64,000 bases of DNA from Paragonimus westermani (GCA_008508345.1 QNGE01002406.1:1-64000); one strand, 5' to 3'. Positions 13,743 through 25,229 are shown, counted from the stretch's first letter. A program made the numbers and translations. The notes: generated by a model not told the origin, from the sequence alone.

Positions 13743-14664
13743 TATTGGTGAATGTGCAGGGCTTCACGTTTGTTGACATTGAACGGCAATTTATTTTCTA
13801 TGGACCGAGGGTTTAGAGAGCTTAAATCGTTATACTGATTCATCACATTTTTCGGACACCCTAGAACTCGTCGAATTTTTTGTCATCGGTTTACAGCAAC
13901 ATCGGTGACTTGACTGTGCTGGATAATTCAAGAACAGAGAGTGTGCATAACGGGGGACTTCGGGTGGACCCTTGCAAAACGCCGCTGTTGGTGGGAATCC
14001 ACTCTGACAACTCTCCGTCCATGTTGACGTTTAACCTACGTGCACTCAGGTGATCCTCTAAACCACGCGAGTAAGCGCTAATTAGGACCAGAACTACTCA
14101 GTTTCCACAGCATGAGGGAATACGCAACCCTGTCAAAGGCTTCAGAACAGTCATGATGAATCACCTTTATGGCCAATCTTGCGCCTGCAGCCTTAGTTCA
14201 AAAATCACGAGTAATCAGTGGAATCCTCATGTGTGAGTATCCTTTACGAAAGCCGTTTTGCTCCTTGGTGTTGAGTTTCAGGTCTTCAACCTTAGCCCGG
14301 AGACAGTCGTCTAATGAGTCCTCCACTATTTCATAGACCATTGAAAGTAACGCTGTTGGTCGATAGCTCGCTGGGTCATCTCTGCATCCACCTTTGAAGA
14401 TAGATGCGATTATATGCTGTTTCCTGATTTCTGGTAGACGGCTGATTGATTAGGAGCGATTGGAAAGTATTGTGAGTGATTCTGCTAACTCGATAGTGCA
14501 GTTTTTCAAGATGACGAGGATACAAAATCTGGACTGAGTGATCTGTGCGTTATTAGGCTCTCCAAATCGATTTTGGCTTGTGAAACTGAGAGTTGGGAGT
14601 AGTTCTGTTAAGCTGCTGTGTATGCGCTCCAAAGTCGTCCGTGATTTAGAGTAATGCATACTTA

Positions 14665-15026
14665 CGCACTCTTTACCCAGAATTTCGGTGTTTCTCTATC
14701 TACGTCGACGTATCCAGCCAAAGTCTGGAGTTGCGAAATTCAAACCCTACCCTCTGTGTATGCTGCTAATTTGACGTAAGAATGCTTCGGATAGACGTTG
14801 AACTTCTGAGTAGGGTCGCGCTGATAACTGCAATCCCAGCTTGTTCTAGCTGGTGCTTTTTCTAGGCTAAACTTTTGAAATATAATCAAACATTTGGTTG
14901 CGCTTTTTACGCAATTCCGTTTTTTACTACGTCAGAGACACTAGGGATTGATCAGTATTGCGAATGAGGATGTTTCACTGTTAAGTATTATGGAGGATTC
15001 GCCAATACACTGAGTTTTTTCTACAG
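14665..15026. other. Unassigned region upstream of CR1/Jockey-like relic
   Basis: This lies beyond the recognisable RT linker on the minus strand. It may hold unrecognisable remains of the element's 5' part. No endonuclease motif was found. Confidence 0.5.
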
Positions 15027-15396
15027 CTCCCGAATGTTTCTATGGTTACTGTTGTTAGCCTACTCAATTGTTCATCGCACACGGATATGTGCCCATGACA
15101 GTATGTGCAGTCTTTGGCTCGGTCTCCTATTTCGGGATTCATTCACAAAATGTTCGTCTGCAATGTGTTTCGCGTTCTACTCTCCATGCATGTACGGTAG
15201 CATAACATTTTGTAATCAGTCTGCTGACCAAGGGCAGTTGTTTTGCGGCGACCACGCATATTCAGGGATGTATGTCAACGTCCGCCTGATAGGCACATCT
15301 AACCACCCTATTCGTGATTCCCCACTGAGTTCAACTAAGCATGAGAAAATCACTGTTGGAAAACGTGGTCAGGTCCACCGTTTTTCTTTGGCTTAG
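15027..15396 (+). CDS. Candidate secreted-protein exon, unknown family
   Basis: A strong acceptor-like tract (gagttttttctacag) ends at 15,026. An open frame follows with Met at 15,034 and 120 codons to a stop. The first residues MFLWLLLLAYSIV look like a signal peptide or membrane anchor. They are followed by a Cys-containing region (CAHDSMC, CSSAMC, CMYGSITFC, LFCGDHAYSGMYVNV) and a basic tail (KHEKITVGKRGQVHR). I do not recognise the family. An acceptor directly before a signal-peptide Met is possible if a leader is spliced on, since trans-splicing exists in flatworms, but the sequence does not prove it. A chance frame remains likely. Confidence 0.25.
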
Positions 15397-15399
15397 TCG

Positions 15400-15725
15400 A
15401 TACAAATGTGTACATGAACTGCAACTAATTGTGGCACCCGAGTGATGTGTGGTCCATTAGAAAGTTCTTTGATCAAGTTACGTTTGCTGGGGCATTTGTC
15501 CTGTCTGAAAACAGGTTTAGTTTCGTCAAGTTGACGAGTGTCGCGTACTGAACAGATCTACTATCGTGTTGTTGCGATTCGTCTCCACTTTACTAAACCA
15601 AACTGATTTTAATTAATCTTCGTATTTGTATTCTAACCGGCTTTGCTGAACGTTTGTCATCTTTGGTAACCTAATTAACCTATGAATGAAGTGGAATAGT
15701 TTGGGCGTCGTGTTTAACATGTTAT
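15400..15725. other. Unassigned region
   Basis: Nothing was recognised before the palindrome. Confidence 0.55.
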
Positions 15726-15795
15726 TGATAAACAGATTGGGAATAACACAACGTTTCGAGCTCGAAACGTTGTGTTATTCCCAATCTGTTTATCA
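15726..15795. repeat. Perfect 70-bp palindrome (35-bp arms, no spacer)
   Basis: The left arm 15,726-15,760 is the exact reverse complement of 15,761-15,795. The centre is cgag/ctcg, and the arms end in tgataaac and gtttatca. The two bases just outside (t and c) do not pair, so the symmetry ends sharply. No ORF or tRNA box runs through it. Such a long spacer-free palindrome would extrude a hairpin or cruciform. It could be a small inverted duplication, the end of a foldback element, or a chimeric join in the assembly. Confidence 0.95.
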
Positions 15796-15799
15796 CTAA

Positions 15800-16075
15800 T
15801 TAACTTATGTTGTCCTCGATGCGTTTGCGTTGAATTCTCAACCAGTTCACAGTTAAACTCAAGAACATCCTTTCCAAACTCTGTAACACTGATCGTCGTA
15901 TTTTAGGCTTAATTTTCAACCGGTAATGATCTTGTCAAGTCTGTTTGAACTAGGTGGAACATGGTGAACAATATGAAAGATGTTCTCACTGGGTGGATGT
16001 TGGCGAACATGCTGAACCATGTACGCCCTCGCTATACAACTGTTGTGAGCCAAGAACGCAGAGGACCAATACATG
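15800..16075. other. Unassigned region
   Basis: No recognisable feature lies between the palindrome and repeat C copy 2. Confidence 0.5.
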
Positions 16076-16079
16076 GGTT

Positions 16080-16330
16080 ATGCGCTTCAATATGACTACA
16101 AACAAATCCACTCATCTGCGCACCACACTGGTTTCAGAACGTCAGTGCTGCCACGGACACTGGTGTTCAGTCCTTGCACGTACCGAAAACCATTTCATGC
16201 CACGCTGCAGTCCAATGTTTCTTGTATTTCTCCCGCGGCTACCTCAATGTCCAAATCCATGCTCCTGCCTTAATACTAAATAGTAGTGGTGTGAGTAGTG
16301 TTGTGCAACCGCTCGCCCTTGTTACACAGT
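16080..16330 (+). repeat. Diverged dispersed repeat C, copy 2
   Basis: It aligns with 47,370-47,625 (same strand) through act(a/g)(c/g)aaac, cactcat(c/t)tgc(g/a)cacca and gtggtgtgagtagt, the last followed by a gtgc(a/g)accg block. It also aligns with 9,860-10,030 on the opposite strand. The plus-strand open frames across it (109 codons at 15,954-16,283) are shared in no consistent frame with the other copies, so I treat the sequence as non-coding. Class unknown. Confidence 0.5.
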
Positions 16331-16399
16331 TTCTCATCCCGATCAGAACTATTCCGCCATTCTTTGGTTTTCGCGTAAAAGTAAGTGGTGTTATCTAGT

Positions 16400-17875
16400 T
16401 GAATGTTTCCGTGGGAGGTGGGATCTGCTGAACCTCTGGTAGAGCATTTGGACACGGTTGTTCACATAAACGAGGATTCCTCAAGACTTCCTCCACCAAG
16501 TGGTTCGAAGCTAACGGAAGAAGCGAAATGCTAATAGATTTTTGTGTTGTTCCGTGCATTTTGCATTTTTGAAGTCAAATGAAACATTGGGGTGCATGTT
16601 TTATTTTCATTTACACTACAGACAAAAGTGATGTCACTGATCACTTTCGCATATTAATTGCGCGCAGTAATTGCATTACTTGAACATACGCTTCCTGTTT
16701 CTTAGCCAATGCACGTAGATTACGACTCTAACATAGTGATGAGTTGTTTGGTTCGCATATCCATACAACTAACGCGAACAGAATTAGAAAGCGAATGAAT
16801 TCAGGACCCTAACACAAATGTAGACGACTAGCGAACCACAATGTATTCCAGTGATCAAATGACTTGTGGCTGGTAAAATGTAACCTGTCAAGCCACCTCC
16901 AAACATGTCAGTTCAAATCAAACAGAATGCTGCTCGACGTTCTCTTATTCTCCGACTTATTTCTCGTTAAATGAGACACGTTGAACGATCCGCAACTGCC
17001 GCAATTGAAATACGGAACTAAAGGAATACGTGTCAAAATATTAATCTGGAATGACTCACTATATGTGGTTTGTAAACTCACCTTTCTTATCCTTTATGAT
17101 CGACTTTTTCCTGCTCGTCAACGTTGTCACACGAGCGCGACGTGCGGAATTAAAAACTGTGACAATGCTTTTTAAGGCGCACTGTGTATGTGACGTCGGC
17201 TTCATTCTTATCTACCGGTTCATCAGAACGACATTCGAATTGGTAACTTTGAGGTTCCCAGCCTTTTCCACGAGGACATTAGGAAACAGACCGAATAGGA
17301 GTTTAAGCTTAGAAGAAACACAGCGAAATGGTCACAGTTGATCCTAAAACACTTGTATTACTTACTTAATGAACGTCCAAAAGTTCGTACGTATGCAAGC
17401 AGTGGCGTAACAATTTAGGACAATCATACCACGGAACCACTGAGAAAACTACTAAGTAACTGGCGCTTGAAGATTACTGAATCCGTAGACGCTGTCATAT
17501 ATGTAGATGTACACAGCAGTGCTATGTTGTCGTTTTTTTGTTAGTTCTTCACTGTTGTATCCAGTAAATCCAAACGACCGTTAATAAAGTAGCTCCTGTA
17601 CTGTAACCGGTTGACTGTGCAGTTCTTGCACCGTGAATGTAGAAGGCGGATACAGCTGAGCAGTAGTGTTGTATTATAACAATCAGGACAAGTTTACAGC
17701 AAGAAGCAACAACAAGTTTGCACGCCTGTGCGTTAGAATGGTAGGCTGCGTACTAGTAACACGCAAGCGTACCAGGCTACAGCTCACTTCCATGAATGGC
17801 CCGTCACACAAGCACGTATAAGTTGCGTGTGCGCACATAACAGTTTTCGTCACCTGCCTCGTATGACAGATTGGA
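16400..17875. other. Unassigned region
   Basis: Open frames at 16,981-17,341 (plus) have no recognised domain. The stretch 17,500-17,870 may include the unrecognisable 5' end of the following RTE-like element. Confidence 0.5.
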
Positions 17876-17879
17876 TCAG

Positions 17880-20440
17880 ACCGCCGATGTGGATTGGTGA
17901 AACATCAGGGCACAACGGGTAAACCATACAATAGAGCGCAGCATTGTGACTCACTAACCTTCTGCACGCGGCCAGAAGCACGAACGTTGTAGTACGGGCT
18001 GCAGACTTGGACGCTCAGGTAGGCAGGCTACGCGTTGATGAACATGACTGAGATGACCCGCACTCTTACAGTACTGGTTGGACAGACAACGGTACACGTT
18101 TGTTGAGAATCTGTGCCAATAACAGTCTGTTTCCGGCAAGTTCATAATTTTCGACGTCCTATTCCTCAGCGGACCACCTAGCGACCTCCATCACCGAGTC
18201 AGTCGTAGACACCGATTAGCCGCCTAGCTGTCAGCTATTGGTGACGTGGTTGTTCCGAAGGTTGAAAGTCAGTTTGGAGGACCTGTACGGATTCCGTTCA
18301 TTCACTGTTAGGTGCAAATTTCGTTCTACACTTGGGTTTGAGGCTACTTTGCCGTCAACAGCAAACTGACTCTTCTGAACTAGCAGGGACACAGACGGTT
18401 TACGCCCACCAGTGTGCACTCACCTCTTATCTGGGTATCCCACTAACCAGATGACACTGAAGCATAATGTGCACATATACGGTAGTCAGTGCATTAGTGC
18501 GGTACTGCCTCATGTGGTACTACTTCCCGTTTAGCTGCCAACCGCTGGGTTTCTATGCGATGACTGGGACTTCTCGACGCTCGGAGGAATATTCCGCCCA
18601 TCAACGAGCATGATTCGACCAGCAAGGTCACTTGTATGAACCTCCTGAAGCAGTTACGAAAAGATCGTTAGGCCCAGTGGACAGTGCACTATCCAGATGG
18701 CACAAGCCGCTGTTACCGGGGCCTCTTGAAAGCTTTTCCATCTCAGCCGAAGAACTGGTATCAGGAAGCTAGGTATGACCGAGGTAGCCTGCGAGGCTAG
18801 TAGTACGCTAGTTGCACGCTGGACTGAGCACTTCCAACAACAGTGAGATTGACCGTCCACGCCATTGTCTACGCCTTAAGACAGCCCCTATGCTCACTGG
18901 TCTGTTGATTTTTCTGTTCTCTAGGAAACAGAAATCTTTCTCAATTTTCTGAAACTTCGCAAGGCATCCGTCTCAGAAGAATTTGCTCGTGCCCTTTTTG
19001 TAGATGAAAGTCTATCCTTAGTTGCAGAGCTGATGGCGTTGCTCCAGAAACTGTTGATCAGTGAAATTGTTCCAAATAATTGGGGTTTGGCTAATATCGT
19101 CCCCATTTTCAAGGACTCGTGCACTTTGTGTGCAAATCACAGAGGGATTGACCTTATTCCTATTGCGTCAAAGTTGCTCGTAGCCATTTTTCTTCGTAGA
19201 CCAAGCGGAATGTATGAACGTATCCGTGTGGAGGAAGCTGGGTTTCGCCCTGGCCGTTGCTCACATTGTTACAACCCGCTGGATGTTTGAACCCTGTCAT
19301 TCATATAGAAGGCCGACGGTTGTTATCTAGTTGTTATTCTGGGGTATCAGAGGGTCCTCCGATTCGGTTGACAGAGTTGCACTCTGGGACTCTATCAAGC
19401 AGGGGTGTGTCTGGGGATTACGTAAAAATCTTGAAAACAATTTACTGTCAGGCCTCGGACCAGGATAGGATCATTGGCAGCGTATTACCTACCTTTAGCA
19501 CCTCAAGTGAAGTGCGACAAAATTGTCTACCCTCCTCCTTCCTATTCAAATTCGCGGTAGACGACATCCTAGAGTTCACCCTAACAGACTGCGCATATGA
19601 TGATGTGGATTCCTTCCCAGGTACTCCGCTTCGAGACCTAAAGTAGACAGGGGAATTCGGCGTATTCTGCGAGGTTTCACAGGGATGCCAGAATATCATG
19701 GATTGGAGGTTTTAGTTCTTCAATTTAGTATGGCCTCTGCATTTAGTAATTGCATGGTGCTGTTGCGAAATTGGCAGTGCTCTGCGCCTGCCCTCACTTT
19801 TGGTGGTGAGTAGTTGGAGGTAGTCAAGAAAGTGTCGACGTTGGTTGTATGTTTGATGAGATCACAAATGACGCAAAAAGGCTTGGACGACGATTGTCAA
19901 CTTACGCCATCCACATCCGCACGATTTCAGTCTTTTTGTGAAGGTTCGATTGTAAAATGGCACTATAATGGCAGTCCTATTGTACGGTACCGAAACCTGG
20001 TCGATTCGCATGGCGGATGTTCACATGATGTCCGTTTTCGACCATCGGTGGCTTTGAAGCATTAGCGGCGTGTGGTGGGAACTGTGAACCGGCATTGCTG
20101 AAGTTTGCTGAAATGTCATCTGATCGAATAGGCTCTATCAATTCTCGGGGAATTTGATCTCGTCTCGTCGGTTTTGTTGGCTTGGTCACGTCTTATGAAT
20201 GCCAAATTATCGCCTGCTGCCTTTTTGGGCTGGAAGCACCAGCTTGGTGATCAATGTGTGACTTGGGTTTTGAGTGTGAAGGCACTCACTGTGAGGCTTA
20301 ATTCGATAAGATGTTTCCGGATCCTCAGTTGGGAGCCAAAGAATAGTGAACACCTGTGGTTAAGGACGCTCTCTGATATGCCGAAGAACAGAGGTCAGTG
20401 GCTCTCCAGTTGCGAATCTGTGTATGCATCGGTATAACTT
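17880..20440 (+). mobile_element. Decayed RTE-like non-LTR retrotransposon, copy 1
   Basis: The plus strand carries an endonuclease-RT protein in the order expected of an autonomous non-LTR element. The APE-type endonuclease shows ADLDAQVGRL (18,001-18,030, for the usual GDLNAQVG) and WTDNGTRLL (18,079-18,105) in one frame with only three stops. A linker follows with ARWTEHFQQQF (from 18,814). RT motifs are NNWGLANIVPIFK (19,072-19,110), NHRGIDLIPIASKLL (about 19,135-19,180), EEAGFRPGR (19,231-19,257), YVKILKTIY (about 19,420) and FLFKFAVDDILE (about 19,540). The YADD region is lost in a frameshift after 19,640. The C-terminal region has ALTFGGE (about 19,795), LLYGTETW (19,977-20,000), FDHRWL (20,035-20,052) and WLRTLSDMPKNRGQW (20,357-20,401). 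A pyrimidine-rich tract after 20,430 resembles the 3' tail. Stops and frameshifts make it inactive. The RTE-like placement rests on the LYGxETW and GHVLRM-type C terminus and is less certain than the non-LTR identity. Confidence 0.87.
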
Positions 20441-20444
20441 TTCT

Positions 20445-20975
20445 TTCCCCCCTCTATACATTTTTCCTTTTTTATCTCACACAATACCTTTTTCTCAAAT
20501 TGTGGCGCGTTTGCCCCTCAGTGTGGTTATCGCTTGCTCATTGTGTAATAGATTTTAATAAAATTGCAATCGAAATGGGCCAACAGCCAGAATGAATGCG
20601 TTCGTAATTCTCACTAGAGCAGTTTCCACCCAAGCGCACAAAACATGGTAATGTATATGAACTCCCTGACACACATTCATTCGAAGTCCTGTTCAGTACG
20701 ACAAGCCGTGCGGCGGGGTACTGCATGTGGTAATACCCGTACACTTGCGTTCTAAACGTAACTCCGGGCTGTTTGCTAGAAAAATAAGGAAATCGGAGTC
20801 CGTAAAACGTGTCGCTCTTTGCAGCCGTCGATTACATCTGTTATTTCGTCTGTCCTTATAAGATTTACGCTGATACTCCTTTGATGTGAATTTAGCACGT
20901 CATTGGTAAATATGACTTCCATAGGGAATTCCAATCTAAAGAAAGCTATCTCCGGCAAACAAAGAGATCGCATAA
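20445..20975. other. Spacer between two tail-to-tail retroelement relics
   Basis: About 0.5 kb lies between the 3' end of the plus-strand RTE-like copy and the 3' tail of the minus-strand CR1/Jockey-like piece. It begins with the pyrimidine-rich run at 20,435-20,500. Nothing else was recognised. Confidence 0.5.
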
Positions 20976-20979
20976 GCAG

Positions 20980-21890
20980 TGCATGAATTACATATTCAAG
21001 TTTTCGAAATGTCATAGATTGTTACATCAGACAGAATGATATCTGCTTGTGCGTTCCTGTTTCTGTGGTGGTCGGTCAGAAATTATGTTGGACGATTTAT
21101 AGGTGCGAACAAAAAATGAATGAGAATGAGTGAAGAGAAGTATAAACAAACAAGCAATCGTATCAACAACGAACACAAACACATTCGAATAATAAAGTTC
21201 TGTCAGGCATGCCAATGAATAGAATCGAGCCAGAGTAATGGTTAAGAAACCCTTAGTGCAAACATTCTGTAACGTATATTCCGGTCGGGTTAAACCTTAA
21301 GTCTCCCAACCAATTGAGGACTTACCACAGAGTCCAGCAGAGCGTTCCAGTGTGAACAGATCTTAACTGTGAAGAAGTTTCGTTTGCGAAATAACTTGCT
21401 TACTCTACAACACACTTTCAGACTTTTTTGACAAGATCAGATGTGCCGCTTGTTGACCCGTGGCGTTTAGTATTTTGCACAAAAATTTGCATCTCTTCCT
21501 GAAATGTCTGCAGTTGGGAGAGAAATGACCTAATTCTTCCAGTCTTCTCAACTGAGTGGTTTATCCGAGCCCCATAGTTCTTCCGGAGGCCCGTTTTTGA
21601 ACACTCTCCATAAGTGACAGGTCTTTTTTAGATAGGGGGAACATGATTGTGTATTTGTTTCCTGATGTGAGCGGATTATGGAGGCGAGCATAGTGGAACC
21701 GGCTTTAGGGTGGAAGGTTCTACAATTTCTTCCGAAGAGTTTCACAGCCATTTGTGCTTGTTTGTCCCTGGTTATACAATCTGTGTTCACACACAGTCTG
21801 TCTGCCACTATGGTCCTCAGGTGTCGTTCGCATAGTAATACGAGTAGGTTTGTGTCGGCAATGCAGTGATCAGCACAATGCTGGTGCTGA
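20980..21890 (-). mobile_element. CR1/Jockey-like 3' fragment, copy 2
   Basis: The minus strand repeats the C-terminal part and 3' tail of the element at 12.5-14.7 kb. It includes the QSCSPYLKK block (in 21,548-21,808), then FTVKICSHWNALL (about 21,365-21,325), then a non-coding tail with tttcttaacca (about 21,249) and gaccgaccaccacag (about 21,070). Outside the 338-bp block the two loci agree only moderately (about 65-75% by eye over the best stretches), as expected for old copies. Upstream of 21,890 the RT core cannot be followed, so the copy is 5'-truncated or too decayed. Confidence 0.8.
21540..21877 (-). repeat. Third copy of the 338-bp block, two substitutions
   Basis: It matches 13,065-13,402 except for a to g at about 21,619 and g to a at about 21,836. 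The former is silent in the shared frame (Thr codon). The boundaries are abrupt: identity falls to the level of the diverged flanks within about ten bases on each side. Confidence 0.96.
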
Positions 21891-21899
21891 ATATGCGTA

Positions 21900-23605
21900 A
21901 CTTTTCATCTGGTGTATATTCTACAAAAATGCAATGTTTGTCATCTGGCTGTGAGGTTTGTTTTCAGTTTGGCGACACCATATCTAAGCAATTTGCTGAA
22001 ATGGCGGGTAGGTGAAATTTCGAAGAGAATCTTGTTTTCAACACCATTTCAAACGATTAATCTATAGACATTTAACTAGACTTTTCTTAAGTATGAAGTA
22101 AATTGAATATACTTTGCAAATCCTGCAACAAAGTATTGTTACTCAGTTTAGTTAAAGGGGAACCGAAAGTGTTTCGGGGGGGGGGGTTCAAGGATAACGG
22201 TTATCCCACAAGCACTTATTACCAGAAAGAAGTTGACAGTAACTGTTTCAAAAAGAATGTTTTGTTACAGAAGGAATAAGAAATTGAAAATGCTGATATC
22301 GTGCTCTTTGCATCTTAGAAAGAAAATTATAATTGTCAGTCTTGTCGTGTTCAACCGCAATTGCTAAGCAAACCGTGGTTCGGTACATCAGGCACTAACT
22401 ATTAGTTAAACATCAGCTCATTCGCGCCTGTATTGCTGTGTATGAGAAAGAGCTCTCCATTGTTACCGGAACACATGGCCTGAAGTCAGGATATCACCAG
22501 GTCAGTTCTGGAACATCTGAGAACGCAATGACCGTTGCATGTGTACTGAATGTCTCAAAAATGTACTTTTATCTACGACTGCAAAAATCAGCGTAACCTG
22601 TCTCAATAAATGTAGATCTATCCTTAAACACCTACATATTCCGCGAATGTATTTTGAACGGAGAACATATAATGCATGTAACTCCGACGTTCTTTATGGC
22701 TCCCTAATTCTACTCGTTTTACCTATCACATTTCTTCTCCACGTGCGGTGTTCGTCGTTCTGAAGACGATTGTTCTGGCTTATCATACCTCTTGTTGCCC
22801 GTATTCAGCTTAGTTGTATGCTTGACCTACTTGCTGCGCAGCTATTATTGAACAGTTTACGGACTGTTTTCCAATTTGGTCTATTGACATTGATGACTGG
22901 TATGCCACTTGAAATCACATACATCTCACAGTGTATGAGGTGAATTCTCAAGGATGTGTTTCCACAAATTGTGCGTTGTTAAAAAACAAGCGTGACAAAT
23001 GGTGTTAGCTGTGTGGTTTTTAATTTGTAATTTTCTATCTTGGTTTAATTTTTACACGATATGAACGCCTCACTGTTCAATGGTTGGGTATAGTTATAAT
23101 TGCTTTTAGGAACCCCTTTCCTCTCTCCTTTTTATTTCTCAACTAGGGATTACTGTTTCTCTCCCTGGTTCTACTGTAACTAGTCGCTAGTGAGAATCAT
23201 TGAAATATTGCTGCCTTCAGTTGTATTGATAAAGGTTCCCATGTTACATTGAAAGTACTGTGGTTTGCCTTACAGAAAATAGGGAGGAATATATCGAATG
23301 TAAAACTAATTCCCTGTGCGGCAGTGTAACGTGTTATTCTATCAAAGCGTTCGAAATATTCAGTAACGTGGGTTAGATCATCGCGGTCTACCACAACGTT
23401 ATTACGCACAAAATTGCCTTTCGATCGATCGCCCAAGGTTGCCTCATTATCTATGCGAATTGTGCTTCATTGGTCCAGTAAACCAACTCCGCATTTTGAC
23501 CACTAATTCAACTGTTTGAATTTCCTACCCTGGTGAGAATACTGAAAAGAAGATAATGGTGATTCGACACTTATGCCTGGATGGACAGAAACTCAAGTAA
23601 TCATA
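21900..23605. other. Unassigned region with a G-homopolymer
   Basis: No gene was recognised. A run of about ten G (around 22,178-22,188) stands out in an otherwise AT-leaning stretch. It is a likely site of length variation or sequencing error. Confidence 0.55.
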
Positions 23606-23740
23606 ACCCTTATATATATATATGTATGAATTAATCGAAAAAGAGGGCAGACACTGAGTGGTGAACGATTTATTGTGACGTTTCAAATCCACACTAGGAT
23701 CCGTTATCCATCAAATAATATATATATATATATATTCAGT
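23606..23740. repeat. Paired TA microsatellites with ~90-bp spacer
   Basis: A TA run at about 23,610-23,623 and a longer one at about 23,717-23,735 bracket a non-repetitive segment. That segment contains gtgacgtttcaaatccacactaggatcc, whose centre (ccacactagg next to gatcc) has a partial dyad. The arrangement resembles short non-autonomous elements whose ends expand into microsatellites, but no second copy exists in the window to define the unit. Confidence 0.85.
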
Positions 23741-23744
23741 ATAC

Positions 23745-25225
23745 TACTGCAGCTTCATACAGTCCTCTTTATCATGAATAAATAAATGAGCAACTCTTGT
23801 ATATTTTTATGAAGTACCGTACCCTGTCTTCAAAACGCTTCAGTACTAATCACTAACCCAAATTAAACCGCGGTTTGTAATTTTCATCGGAGTCCTTCTT
23901 CCAAGTGGTTATGAGCTTGAAGTTAGAATGAGGTGTTTAGAAAATTGCACATGAATCATGGAGTACAAATTATGGTGGACTGTAGCTCTTAACAGTTGTT
24001 CGATAGATGAGTGCGTAACGCAGTTCACGCGGTAATCGACGATGCTGTTTAAACCCTGTTTCCTATAGGAGCTTTAGGCAAATCAGTTGGATTTCAGACA
24101 CTCGTCTTTTTGATGAGCGAGGACGTCATACAAAGCAGTGGTATGATAGGAACATGCCTATCGTCTTCTATAGTTAAACCCCTCATAGTTCAGAAACAGG
24201 AACAGCCTGCGAAGGACTATGTGCGTTGTCTTCCGACGGATTAAGGAAGGCAGATTTTGGGGCAAGCAAAGAAAAGCCAACTATTCTGACTTCACTCACG
24301 AAGACAAAATGATCGCGATTATTACTAGGATTTCATTTTAACGAGAATGGAACCTTACAAATCAGTAATTCAACGCCGGGATTTTCAGTGCACGATTGAG
24401 AAACATTAATCAACGAGGCACAACAGCAAATTTGAGCCAAATCGAACATATGAGAGAACTGGATATTAGCCGAGGACGAACAGGCTGCCGAAGTTTGGAC
24501 GCCGCGCTTGATTTCAGTTGTTTTTCAGTTACAGAGGATAATTTATTCAACTTTCTCATGATCTGCTAAAATATGCATCGTCATCCGTTTCAGCTTACAA
24601 GCAATGTCACTGGATAAACTCACATAGGAAATCTGAACAGATGTTCTTGTTTCAATAAATTAGAATGTTTGTACTTTGATGACGTAGATTACGAACTCGG
24701 TGGTCTGTTTCAATCTAAGCAAGATTTAGGAATGAAAATGAACTATAATTAATCCCACCATTTCCCACTCATATGGTGGGATGTTTAATCGAAGTTCACC
24801 GGTTGTGTGCACCTGATGTGCGACAACAACGAAACCGACCGTAGGCTTCCGGAAAAATTTTTAACATTAAATTCATAACACACACGTCGCCTTGTTAGAG
24901 GAAGCTGTCGGACGAACAACACTTTTGTGATCAATCCGAAGTAACGCTGTGAACACGAAACGCGTACCATGGTTATATTGTGCAACTTTGTAAAATCGTG
25001 TCACAGAATTAACTGAACATTCGCCTAAATGCCCAGGTTACTTCTGTCTCATTCATATTGTAGCGAGAAGGCGTCCAATAAAGCACAACCTTTATTGTCC
25101 AAATCGCCAGTCACATGCAACGCGCGCCCTCCCGTTTATGAGTCATAATTCCAACTCGCAACACCCCCCGGTTTCCGTTCACACGTCGTGCGCACTTCTG
25201 ACCGGTTTACGTGTGTGATCGGCGC
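23745..25225. other. Unassigned region
   Basis: No gene was recognised. A short hairpin (cccaccat...atggtggg) lies at about 24,753-24,781. A TG...CA bounded segment at 25,059-25,163 with near-inverted ends (tgtagcg/cgcaaca) was considered as a tiny LTR but is not supported by a target duplication. Confidence 0.5.
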
Positions 25226-25229
25226 CTTC

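Larger units (their letters stand above)
12516..14660 (-). mobile_element. Decayed CR1/Jockey-like non-LTR retrotransposon
   Basis: The minus strand encodes, in shifting frames from high to low coordinates, a recognisable RT of the CR1/Jockey type. Order of motifs: a pre-RT linker with FGEPNNAQIT (about 14,560); the RT entry IASIFKGGCRDDPASYRPTA (about 14,400-14,340); EQNGFRKGYS (about 14,260); DCSEAFDRVAYSLMLWKL (about 14,150-14,095), which is the DxSKAFD region with K changed to E; a VNMDGELSEW...SGVLQGS block (about 14,030-13,970); and NKLPFNV (about 13,785). The thumb and C-terminal region follows (QSCSPYLKK, then FTLERTAEW). The FADD catalytic motif is lost to a frameshift, and stops occur throughout, so the copy is dead. 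The 3' tail runs to about 12,520. The protein family acts by target-primed reverse transcription. No upstream endonuclease domain could be found, so the copy looks 5'-truncated. It contains the 339-bp duplication listed separately. Confidence 0.85.

Noticed and set aside
25059..25163. Tiny solo LTR with tgtagcg...cgcaaca ends
   Set aside because: Only 105 bp, no target-site duplication and no primer-binding site or integrase nearby; the near-inverted ends can occur by chance.
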